Source: Solicoccozyma terricola (taxonomy: Eukaryota > Basidiomycota > Tremellomycetes > Filobasidiales > Piskurozymaceae). From it: a DNA stretch of 26,414 nucleotides. Position 1 is the first letter of the stretch; each line of letters opens with the position of its first letter. The notes below the pieces were generated by a model, which did no database searches, was not told the DNA's origin, and saw nothing but the letters and a program-made list of their open reading frames with translations. Location: positions 546,344 to 572,757 of the forward strand of contig BCLD01000002.1 of assembly GCA_001600875.1 (NCBI GenBank). The letters run 5' to 3'. Below are positions 1-8,988 of this stretch, one piece after another. Position numbers and translations under genes: made by a program.

Positions 1-290
1 ACACCCAGGTTGTAGCAAGATTGTGCCTTGCCCTGCGGGTCGCCGACCTCATCGTAGAGCCGCAGCGCCGCCTCGAACCTCGCCCTCGCCTCGTCGTGCT
101 TGTATTGTTCAAGAGCGATCACACCCAGGGTGTACAAAGACTCTGCCTTGCGCCGCCTGTCGCCGACCTCATCGTAGAGGGCGAGCGCCTCCTCGAACCT
201 CGCCCTCGCCTCGTCATGCTTTGATTGCTCAAGATCGACCACGCCCAGGTTGTATAGAGACTCTGCCTTGTCCCGCCGGTCGCTGACCTC
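1..290 (-). repeat. 120-bp tandem repeats encoding TPR units
   Basis: Units begin near 1, 121 and 241 (plus-strand motif acacccaggttgtag or a close variant). Nucleotide identity between units is high, including third positions. That indicates recent unit duplication or homogenisation, as seen in repeat domains of fungal NLR sensors. The array continues past the window edge. Confidence 0.75.
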
Positions 291-716
291 GTTGTGAGCA
301 ACGTCTCTCTTTTGCCCAACGATGTTAAACTTGACCTGGTGAGAGATCGGTTCTGCTGATAAGTTGACTGTCTGAGAACGATCTTCGCAATCGCCTAGTT
401 GCCCTATACCCACCAAGCCCACCGTATACCAGTTGGGCTCCGGCGCGATATTCAGTTCTGGAGACGGCCAGATATCCTGCGCAACGTCTGTTTTCTGCCC
501 AACGATGTTCAACTTGACCTGATCAGAGGTCGGTTCCGACAGGAGGTTAACGGTCTGAGACGGCCGCCATGATACCTTCCCCAGACGTTCCTCAGGAGCC
601 ACACTGGAGTCATCCACCACGCTCCCAACGCAAATATACTGCGCTGCATAAGAGAGAGGTTCGGGAGGCATGTTCAGTGATTTAGGATCCTCTAGCCTGT
701 GATCGGGATTAGACAT
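1..716 (-). CDS. TPR-repeat protein, N-terminal part (runs off the left edge)
   Basis: Reading the minus strand from the ATG at 716, the frame stays open to base 1, giving about 238 codons without a stop. An in-frame TGA lies upstream, near 747-749, so 716 is the best start unless an upstream exon exists. Residues from about 140 onward are tandem 40-residue TPR units (120-bp DNA period) with the pattern LG-V-LEQ-KHDEARARFEEAL-LYDEVGD-RKAESLY, typical of the TPR_12/kinesin-light-chain-like sensors of fungal NLR (NB-ARC-TPR) proteins. The N-terminal ~130 residues hold two copies of a ~27-residue segment (SQTVNL-SEP...QVK-NIVGQK-DVA) that I do not recognise. No NB-ARC or NACHT motif lies inside the window. 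TPR arrays act as protein-interaction scaffolds; partner and effector cannot be read here. Confident as a TPR protein, not as an NLR. Confidence 0.72.
   Translation of the reverse strand, partial: MSNPDHRLEDPKSLNMPPEPLSYAAQYICVGSVVDDSSVAPEERLGKVSWRPSQTVNLLSEPTSDQVKLNIVGQKTDVAQDIWPSPELNIAPEPNWYTVGLVGIGQLGDCEDRSQTVNLSAEPISHQVKFNIVGQKRDVAHNEVSDRRDKAESLYNLGVVDLEQSKHDEARARFEEALALYDEVGDRRRKAESLYTLGVIALEQYKHDEARARFEAALRLYDEVGDPQGKAQSCYNLG
298..560 (-). repeat. Imperfect ~80-bp tandem duplication inside the TPR-protein gene
   Basis: The segments at about 298-377 and 481-560 are roughly 80% identical and lie about 183 bp apart, a multiple of three. The frame is kept, so the protein contains the unit twice, each time with the motif NIVGQK. 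This is an internal domain duplication rather than a mobile repeat. Confidence 0.7.
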
Positions 717-1203
717 GTAGAGGTCACATGAAGCTGAATGGGGACCTTTCGAACGAGATCAGGCTCTATCAGTCAGCTAATCGGTTCGACAACAGGACAA
801 TTCAGCGGAGGAGCCTCACCTCGACGGGCCTCGTCGCTGTCGTTGCTCTCCTCACATACATTAAGCAGCTGACAATCCATGTTTTTGACGTGGCGGATCA
901 CCAAATATCGAGACGGTGATCTCGCATTTGACGATGTTGGAGGACAAAATGACACAAGCAGAACCGCCTTTGTGATCTCGTTCCGGCTGCATGGAACTTG
1001 AGCTGTTCGACGTATCCACCCCTGGCGCAAGGGGATGAGCTTAAATCGCCCAGCTTTTTGAGCTGATTCAGCTGGACTTGAATCCAGCCTGGCGCGCTTT
1101 CATAAGCTTGTCGGAAGCAGATCGAATTCGAACTGTTTGAAGTAACATTGTCGAATTATTGCACGTCCCTACTTTACTCGCCTCACCACCAAATGGGTTC
1201 TCT
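717..1203. other. Intergenic, upstream of the TPR-protein gene
   Basis: About 490 bases with only short open frames on either strand and no family I recognise. Because the TPR gene is transcribed leftward, this stretch should hold its promoter, but I see no clear TATA box. Confidence 0.4.
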
Positions 1204-1305
1204 ACTCTTCAACATCACTATAGTTGCTGAGGCAGAGATCCCAGGTAGGCTCTCTTGTAATTACAACTCTTCAACATCACTATAGTTGCTGAGGCAGAGA
1301 TCCCA
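1204..1305. repeat. Direct repeat of a 40-bp sequence, LTR-end-like
   Basis: The same 40 bases occur at 1204-1243 and again at 1266-1305, 62 bp apart, without mismatch. The plus strand starts actcttcaacatcacta and ends ggcagagatccca. On the minus strand the second copy reads TGTTGAAGAGT just inside its end, a TG start of the kind common in LTRs. The 3' 28-bp core recurs at 3689-3716. These are probably leftovers of one LTR or other dispersed element; no open frame accompanies them. Confidence 0.6.
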
Positions 1306-1994
1306 CTCCATTCCTCTTAACAGTATGAGCTCCACCGCTCACCAAAGTCGATGACGAGAGTCGTCGGCAGCACCTCGGGAGAGTTGATGACGAGCTGACT
1401 CTTGGAGAGGTCGAGTTGTTGTCGTAGGATCGGCACCCAGGGGCGACCTCCTGAACAGAGATCTGGCTGAGCCGTGCCAACAGCTTCCTCCTCGACGACA
1501 GCTCCCAGGAGAGACGTGTCAAACACTAGACGCAGCGAACCGGCCTTCAACGAGCGCACCTCTTCCCATCCTTACCTTCAGACACGGCCGCCACTGCTGT
1601 CGTGGAGGACCCAATGGTGAACTGCGAGGAGCTGGCGCAGCTGGGCGCCCCGAAGAGGTCCTTGTGGTAGTGGACGTCTTCGTATCGATGTATGAGCGGC
1701 CAGGAGGGACAGACATCAATGGGAGGATATGGGCTGAGGGAACAGAACGACGTGGGCTTGATGTCGATGAATGTTCGACCTTGATTTGGGCACTTGTGGG
1801 AGAAGGTGTGGGTCCCTCGTGCTGTTGTTCTTGCCCAGAGCTGGTCCGATGGCGAGGAGATCGGGGAGAGTCTGTTGGTTCAGGATTTCAACCTGCGACG
1901 GAAAAGAGAGACGCGGGTCGACGAAAATCAAAGCCCAGTGACAACCAGGCCACCATTTTGTTCCACAATGAATCAGGTGGCATTGATTCGGGAC
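1306..1994. other. No recognised gene; possible decayed minus-strand coding piece at 1317-1578
   Basis: A minus-strand frame at about 1317-1578 gives roughly 85 residues of fairly protein-like composition (for example LVFDTSLLGAVVEEEAVG and QLVINSPEVLPTTLVIDFGE), closed upstream by a TAA. I do not recognise the family and see no start codon with support. The rest of the stretch, including the plus-strand frame that reads through the telomere-like tract, looks non-coding. Confidence 0.25.
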
Positions 1995-2014
1995 AACCCC
2001 TAACCCCTAACCCC
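1995..2014. repeat. Short interstitial telomere-like tract (CCCCTAA)n
   Basis: Nearly three units of the 7-mer CCCCTAA (TTAGGGG on the minus strand). The orientation is opposite to the TTAGGG tract at 13297-13322. It fits an internal scar of telomeric DNA, for example from break repair, but is short enough to be chance. Confidence 0.5.
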
Positions 2015-3684
2015 TGGCCTCTCGAATTTGGGTTCGTCCACAAGCGTCAGGAGGAGAGGACGACGACAGGTCGACCGAGGAAGATGGGAAGGGAGGCCAC
2101 CCGCTCACGGCAACACCCCCAGATCCTCAAGTCAGCCTCATGGCGAAAACCGTGCCCTTACGGCTGGAGACACGGCCAGTGCCAAACACTTGACCGAAGA
2201 GAATGACGTTTGCCGTCGAGCAGTGGGATCTTCTCTAGAATATGATGGTGACAACGTCCATGTTAGATCTCGCAATCGAACCGTGCTATCACACTATATC
2301 GTCGTTGCAATCCACTTGCGAGGCCATTGGTGGATGTGCTGCCCATGGTCCTGTCGTGTTGCCCAGTTCCTGGATTCACCTGCATTTGTCACTGCCGCTG
2401 ATCGCTATGTTCGTTTCCTTTTTCCATGATCGTCTCACGATCCTCTCCCGTATGACTGTGTCACTCTTAATATGTGTTGGAACAACTTCGGAGTTCTCCA
2501 TGGAATTATGTATGCCCGCCGCGTTGCCATCGTCTTCCTCAACCCATCCGTCATTTTGTCTTTCTGAACCCAAGCCTTCCGCAACTTCCACTATCTCAGT
2601 TACCTCCACCTCAAGTCACTGTCGGCCTTCGCTCACAACCTCGCATACTTGCCTTTCGACCTCCTTGTTTGCCTATGTTTTATGTTGCAGACTATCCATC
2701 GCTCACCCACCTTTTCCAATCGTGCACCGAAGGCATTTCGGTTCCTGGAGATCTGTTTCTGACCTCAAGTGAATCTGGTCTGCCATGGCGACGAGGAGGC
2801 GTTGCGAATCTGTCCCCTGTTCAAACATGCCCCCTTCCGTCAATTCGTACCGCTTCACCGTTTGTCTGCAATCTTCCCTCCCAGCATTGCGTCGCTGTCA
2901 TTTTCGTCCAACGCTACAATGCTTAAACCTCCTCGTTCAAGCTCCCAATGCTGTGTTTTTGAATTGGCTCGTATATGGCCTCATATATAGGCTCATAGAG
3001 GAGATATATATGGTTGAATGGACCCGCATAGTTATTCAAACTAGTTTGGCATTTGTGATCAGCAGACCAACGCGTGTCCGTCAGCCACCAAACTGAGCAA
3101 CTTGCATCCTGTTGCTGCCGCGACCTCGGCTGCAGAGGCGATAAGCTTCACGGGTGCCGTTTGGCGCTTCATTGTGGATCTTCCAGTAATCCGCTTGCCG
3201 ATTTGTCAAACATGGATTCATGACCTCTCCCACCTTCAGCTTACTCCACCGACACGCACGTACAGCTATGCCCCACTGATGTATACCATTTAACCGACCC
3301 GGATGGCGCAGATAAACCACCCGGGTTGAGGATGCCGAAGGGATAATGATAGAAGCGCAGCTTGTTATCTCGCGATGTGATCGTCTGCCTATTTCGCTTC
3401 CAGGTTACCTTATGTGTTCACCGCACCAATCAAATCAACCTTATTGTTTGCCACTCAGGTTGTAACTGTAATCACTGGTTCAGAGTAGGTACGAGCAAGT
3501 ACAAACTCGTCCAACAGGCGGCGATCACACTGAAACAGCGCAACCATTGCGGGTTGGATCAAGCGCATTAGAATATTTGTACTCGAGGAGCATCAAGCAC
3601 ATGAGTAGATACGACTGCATGAGAAGGTATCCGCAAGACATGGGATACATGCAAAAGAGGACACGTTCAGTGGTCGAGAGTGTG
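2015..3684. other. 1.7-kb stretch without a recognisable gene
   Basis: Several overlapping frames of 100-176 codons exist on the plus strand (for example 2242-2772 and 2474-2926), but they overlap each other, have unremarkable composition and match no family I know. AT-rich TATA-like clusters occur around 2975-3015. The stretch may be a decayed element. Confidence 0.35.
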
Positions 3685-3716
3685 TCTTCACTATAGTTGC
3701 TGAGGCAGAGATCCCA
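3685..3716. repeat. Third copy of the LTR-end-like repeat (28-bp core)
   Basis: Bases 3689-3716 match the 3' 28 bases of the repeats at 1204-1243 and 1266-1305 exactly (the core ends ggcagagatccca). The preceding tcttc is also shared, with a 4-base gap between. The copies are about 2.4 kb apart and in the same orientation, consistent with fragments of one transposable element. Confidence 0.6.
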
Positions 3717-4039
3717 GTGGGTGTGAAGTGAAGAAGCTGTACGGAGCATTGATTGGTCCGGTGTTGCACTCGCCAGGAAGGCTTCTGCGGGGACGGTGAG
3801 ATCGTGTCACTGGGGTGTGGACAGAACAGTAACACGGTGAAAATGCGTCTCTTAGGCAGGGGAGACATCAACAATACATCGAGAGCGTCTGTACTCTATC
3901 GTTCAGCGCAGAAGATACTCCTCCTCGAAGGAAGCAGGACTTTGAAGGTTTTGACATAGAATACCCTGCCTAGTCGAGGTGTTGGTGTCCCTTCCTTTAT
4001 CGACCGGTCACACCGAAAAGGTCTCTATATCCCGCCCGG
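3717..4039. other. Intergenic, nothing recognised
   Basis: Only short frames without family resemblance, and no structural RNA or repeat that I can see. Confidence 0.35.
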
Positions 4040-4189
4040 AATGAACTCTCCCAACCGTGGAAGTATGCAGAGGTCGAGATCAAAAGCTCGTGACGTCGCG
4101 CCGTCCCCATTCCCAACACCTACGACACCGGAACGAGCTACAGCACCATCTAGTTCTCCTACAATACGATCGCCCTTCTCACGTACCTG
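4040..4189 (+). CDS. Short unrecognised frame, Pro/Ser/Thr-rich; possibly the start of a lost gene
   Basis: ATG at 4040 opens 49 codons rich in Ser, Pro, Arg and Thr (motifs such as SPFPTPTTPERA), the kind of disordered N-terminus common in fungal proteins. A second, differently phased frame at 4246-4512 is also charged and proline-rich. The two could be exons of one decayed gene, but I find no convincing AG acceptor between them. The function is unknown and both pieces may be chance open frames. Confidence 0.22.
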
Positions 4190-4735
4190 AGGTCAACATT
4201 CAAATGACCAGGTACATCGTTGGCCTTGTTTCCCTCGCCATGTGATTGGCCTTGAATTCCGCTGATCCTTTCCCGCGTGGCGTGCGACCGAATTATAGAC
4301 CATCTGATTATCCCGGAAGCCCCCGAACCCACACTTTCTCCGGCGAAGTCGAGATCCGAAAAAGGCCCCGCGGGCCTTTGCGCGCGATGGAAACTAAAAA
4401 TTACCCTGATCAACGTGAGAACTGGCCTCATCCTTTCATGGTCAGCTGCCCAGGCGATCCGTTTCGTTCGGAGGCCGTCTGTTCTTGCTGCAGCTTCAAA
4501 TGGACCTTATAGGTGTGTCAGGTCCCTGAATCTCTCATCCATTCGTTATTCCTTGCAGCCCTTCCCTATTTTCAAGGCTTTCAGACATCTCCCTCCGACT
4601 GACATAACAATCCAAAGATCTCTGCAGAAAGCATCGCTGGCGGCAATCGTGGGCAGGACCGATATTCCGACCTCTTCAGCCGTTTCTAAGCCAATCGAGA
4701 CCTGCGACCGCCTCTCTCTGCTCAAGCGGTCCGTC
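4190..4735. other. 5' flank of TPR-CHAT copy A
   Basis: Open frames continue upstream of the chosen start of copy A, but that extension has no counterpart in copy C, so I treat it as untranslated. A block at 4599-4649 is shared with the flank of copy C and is listed separately. Confidence 0.45.
4599..4649 (+). promoter_or_regulatory. Leader block shared by TPR-CHAT copies A and C (copy A)
   Basis: The block starts ctgacataacaatcc and ends gctggcggcaatc. Copy C has the matching block at 15130-15175. The distances to the start codons are similar: 137 bp for A and 132 bp for C. The rest of the two flanks is much less alike, so this part either arose with the duplication or is kept as promoter or 5' UTR. 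Its function is inferred only. Confidence 0.45.
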
Positions 4736-7700
4736 ATGAATCCGGACGAATCACCTGCCAACGGCGGGGGAAACATGAGTCCCGCAGCCCAAGCAATGGA
4801 CGCTAGAATTAGAGCTCTGGAATCGGATCCTGAGAACCTGGTCAGCAGGTATATCCGAGAGATCGACAAGTCCATACGAAAAACCCTGCATCAACCGGCT
4901 CGAAGTATTCTGCAGGACATTCATCAACAGTCTGAAAAGATGGAGGGCGAATCCCGACCGAATTACCTCTACTACCTCTACGTTGCGGACGCCCTGATTT
5001 CGCTACAACACCAGCAAGACCTCGACGACCAGGACCCGTTCAAGGAGGCCTTGCGTATGGCCGAGATCGCGGTCACAAAAGCTTCGCCTGGTCAGCGACG
5101 CCTGGTCTACAAGGATCTCGTGACTCCGCTCTGGAGGGCATTTCTAGCTAGGCAACCTTCCATCGACACCATTCGCCGCTTACAAACTTTCATTCGGGAC
5201 GCCGTAGCTTTCTACTTAAATGTCCCGGAAAGGGCCAGCACGAGGAGTGCCTTGTGTCACTTCTTAGGCCAGATGGGTGTCCGCATTTGGGCCAGCAATC
5301 GAAATGTGGACGAGCTAGACTCAGCAGTAGATGACTTCGCCCTGTCGGACGACCTGGCGGCTCCAACTACCGAGGAGGCGAAGGCAAAGACTATCCGGCT
5401 TTACGATTACCAGCACGCTCTCTATGTCGCCGGGATTGAGAACAAGGACCGGGGAAGGTTGGAGAGGGCTTTGAAAATCGGGAAAAGATCTCCCGGTGTC
5501 TCTTTCTCCATAGACGACGAGTTGGAAGGAGGTCCTCTCAGGCAACACTTGGACTTGATCGAAGATCTCGAGCTCCTCTACAACGTCACATCTGATCACG
5601 AGGAAGTTTTGCGAATAATGGACAAAGGTCTACTTCGAACCGGTCCTCAAGATGCCGACAGGGAGCAAATAGCCAAAATCGGAAGCCGTCTTCTGACGAA
5701 CACTTTCGACAGGCTGCCAGACATCTCCAGCAGATACGCATTGCTGAACTGGGTAGATACCTCGATTACTCATGCAGACTCAAATGACGGCGCCTGCCCG
5801 GTGCTTCTGTCGCTGAGCGCCGCTCTTCACTTCAAAGCTTGGCTTAAAGACCATGATTCCCGACATTTGGACGCCAGCCTTCGTCAGTGGACTCAAGGTT
5901 CCTGTGGTGTCTTTTTGAAGGAGCTCTCCGAGATATTCCTGCGAATGCAGCCAACCAATAATGGCAGCCTACAACAAGAGACCGGAGACGTTCAAGCCGT
6001 GATGGAATGTCTTGAGAAATGGCGATTGGCCCATGACGCTCCCATGCCCCTCCGTCTTTTCGATAAATATGTCGGGCAGCTCGACCAGTGTGTCGTCAGC
6101 CAATACATCTTTATGCTCTTGTCCTACTCTTCTGGGGGTCCTCTCAATTTGTTCCACGTCGAGAAAGGCATCAAGTTCGTACGTGGTCTCATCGCCGCCG
6201 CCGAGGGTAACTCGTCCGAACAGGGAGCGAAAGTCGCACTCGAACTTCAGATCCAACTTGGAAGACTTTTCATCGTCTTGGAAGATGAACCCAGCTTTCG
6301 GGATCGGAGCGCAAGAGCCGCAGACGAGGTGCTTAAGAGTGTCAGGACCGTCTTGATCTCAGTCAAGAGGCATGGTTTTTTCTCGGCCTTCAGCTCGAAC
6401 ACCGGAAGAAAGCTCTGCTACAGGCCGCAGCCGCTTATCAGAAGAGCTTGGTCGCTCCAGTGACGGTTTTCTCGTCAGTTTACCCAGTTCGACACTGGTC
6501 GATGACTCAACTTGTGGAGGTCTACCTGAGGTTGCCTGACCCTGACCCGGAATCAGCCCTGAAGACTTGCGTGGAAGGAATTGAGGAGCTCGAAACCCTT
6601 GTCGACCTCTCCATCCCGTTGTCAGACATGGAGATGCTATCAAAAAACCCCTCGATCTTGACCCTCGGCAGCACTGCCTTTGCCCTCGTTATGGATTATC
6701 ACGCGATAATGTTGCAACCATCCTTCATCTATCGAGCTTTGGAGCTCTTAGACGATAGTCGCGGCGTCATCATCGTAAGCCTCATGGGAACACGTCGGAA
6801 CTTCGAGGAATTGAAGGACGACGGCATGCAAGAAGTCGTCGATCGAGCTCAAGAACTCAGAGCAAAGATGTCGGTAGATGGATTGCCTCAGGATGGATTA
6901 TTTGTGATGACGACTGAGCAATTATCGCGAATTCAGCAGTCTCGAGAGACCGCCACCAAGTTCCGACGGCTCGTCAACGATGTGAGGAAGATGAAAGGGC
7001 ACGATCGCTTTTTACGAATGCCAGCGGAGGAAGACCTGATGCGCGCCGCTGCGCATGGGCCCATCGTGCTGGTCAACGTTCATCTATTTCGGAGCGACGC
7101 CATAGTGATCACGCAGAAGACCATCAGTCACCTCCCGCTTTCCAACTTCAGCGCAGACGATGTCAATGTCAAGTTCAACCCTACCTTGTATACATGCGAG
7201 GCGAACCAAAGATTGAACGTCAACGGCGAGCTTCTCAACACGTCTTTACCATGGCTCTACACGTCGGCCGTGCTTCCGGTCTTGCAAAGTCTTGGATTCG
7301 AACAGCCCAGCGGTCGAAGATCGCGCCCGGAAGATCTCCCCAGAATTTGGTGGATTGGATGTGGCGCTGCCAGCCATCTGCCTTTCCATGCTGCCGGCAT
7401 ATACAACGCCAAAAGCCCAGACAGGACCATGGACCATGTCATCTCCTCCTATGCTCCCACCCTCAAAGCGTTGTTCCATTCAAAGTATCACTCCGCCGAG
7501 CTTTCGAGCCTCAAAGACCGGTTCACCGTGTTCGGGACGACTATGCCAACCACGCCTGGCATGAACAGTCTTCCTAACGCAGGAGCAGAGCTGGCGGCAG
7601 TTCGGAAGGCCTTCAAGGAGAAGTCGAAAGCCGACTTCATCGAACCCGAATCCCCGTACGCCTCCGATGCCCTCGACCTACTGCGTAAATGCCGCCTGTA

Positions 7701-8008
7701 TTGCATTCCTGTCGGCATGCTCGACCGCCCAAAATCGCGTGAAAGAACTTGAAGACGAAGTGCTGCATCTAGCCTCGGGATTCCTTGTCGCGGGATTCCG
7801 TCATGTTATCGCTTCNATGTGGCCCGTCTCTGACTTGTTCTCCCCCGATTTTGCGGACATGTTCTGGAAGACGGTGCTTGACATACCGGTGGAGGTATGG
7901 GACGATAGGTTGGTGGCGCTAGCCGTGCACAAAGCGACGCTTCACGTCCGAGAAGACGTTTCGGATAACCCGTTGGCATGGGGGCCGTACGTGCATTGGG
8001 GTGCTTGA
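4736..8008 (+). pseudogene. TPR-CHAT protease, copy A (broken)
   Basis: Paralog of the intact gene at 15262-18762. The start is set at 4736 because both proteins begin MNPDE and stay alignable from there. The frame is open to about 6336, where ~10 bp present in copies B and C are missing. Coding then continues in another frame to about 7690. There a ~155-bp deletion removes the segment carrying the catalytic-His motif HLVCHG and shifts the frame again. The catalytic-Cys motif FLSACSTAQNR survives at about 7706-7738, and the end (VHWGA, stop) matches the family. The N-terminal two thirds are TPR-like helical repeats, followed by the usual linker (LLDDSRGVIIVSLMGTRR) and the CHAT fold (WWIGCGAASHLPFHAAG). 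An ambiguous base sits at 7816 but falls in a TCN serine codon. Even if the frames were rejoined by splicing or error, the product would lack the His. Confident as a pseudogene, barring assembly error. Confidence 0.88.
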
Positions 8009-8988
8009 GGACCGGCGCGAGGTGAGCGAGACCTGTCCTTGCATCTCGTTGACCTGATCCCGGTCTTACCGCGTTCGAACTCGATCTTAATCGCAAGTTC
8101 GGTTCCCGACATCGCTCGTCATCCGCCTTTAAAGTTGGTCTCTAGTCTCAACCTTCCGATTATTCCTCCATCTTGACAAACACTCAACCTGTCTACTTGC
8201 AATACCATATCACATTCGCCGGCTTAGTGGATAAAGCTGCATCTTGATTCGCGCTGCCATCTCTCAACAACGTTGCTGGACATCGGACAGTTCTCCAAGC
8301 ACGGGCTTCTCTGTGAGCCGTTTGAACCTCGTGGCGTCTCCTGTCTCGACGGGACCTGTGAGCGGGTTTACAGGAATGTTGATAAGGAATGCCGGTCGAG
8401 AGGGGCTGTTGGAAATAACATAGCGCCCGGAATTCCTAATCAGGAGTTCGGACTGCTTTTTAGTGAAGTAGTTACATTCGTAACAAAGATTCCCTATCAT
8501 TCGAACATGTTCGGGACCGAAGCTTCACAAAGGCTGATCACAGCCGGCATTTCCTGTCATGTACATTGTACAGTGATCGTTGTTATCTGAGTGGCCGTCT
8601 TTCTAATATTCGATCAGTTGGCGAAAGGATCCACAAAAAAATCGGTTTCAGGAATCACTTCATCGGCGGCCTTCGGTTCGGCGTTCAAGCTCGCCACCGA
8701 TTCCGTCTGAATTGAATACCGAGAGGACATTTTATTAGGTGCGATGATTGGTCCCAGAAACTGGGGGTCGTGTACAATGGTCGTGTGTGCTCCACCGGCA
8801 CCTCTGAGATGACCAGTCTTCCTGCGGCCATCAAGCCGTTGTTCTACGAGTTGCCGGTAGGCCGACGAAGCAACTCTGGCTTCTGTTGGTCATGAGCGTC
8901 AGTGAAGGATCGATGTTGGACCAGGGAGGTGAGATCTGGTATCAGCTCCGCAGAATTGAAGGACAGATCGCTCACCAGAAGCTGACCC
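8009..8988. other. Spacer between convergent CHAT copies A and B
   Basis: About 980 bases with no family I recognise. A plus-strand frame at 8273-8590 (105 codons) has no known features. Just past each stop codon, A and B share a short 3' sequence (GGTGAGCGA...CTGTCCTT), and C has a related one (gaggtaagcgaggcctgt), so the duplicated unit extends a little beyond the coding region. Confidence 0.45.

Noticed and set aside
1664..2206. 180-codon plus-strand open frame
   Set aside because: It reads through the telomere-like tract, overlaps other frames of similar length, and has no recognisable family or start context.
2242..2926. Overlapping 176- and 150-codon plus-strand frames
   Set aside because: Two frames cover the same DNA with Ser/Pro/Leu-rich, low-information sequence; neither resembles a family. 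Left as unannotated stretch.
4277..4735. N-terminal extension of copy A
   Set aside because: The frame is open upstream, but the extension has no match in the intact paralog, and the shared leader block lies inside it at a fixed distance from the later ATG.
7690..7700. Reading the copy A frame change as an intron (GTAAAT)
   Set aside because: The sequence missing relative to B and C is absent from the DNA, so nothing is there to splice; it is a deletion.
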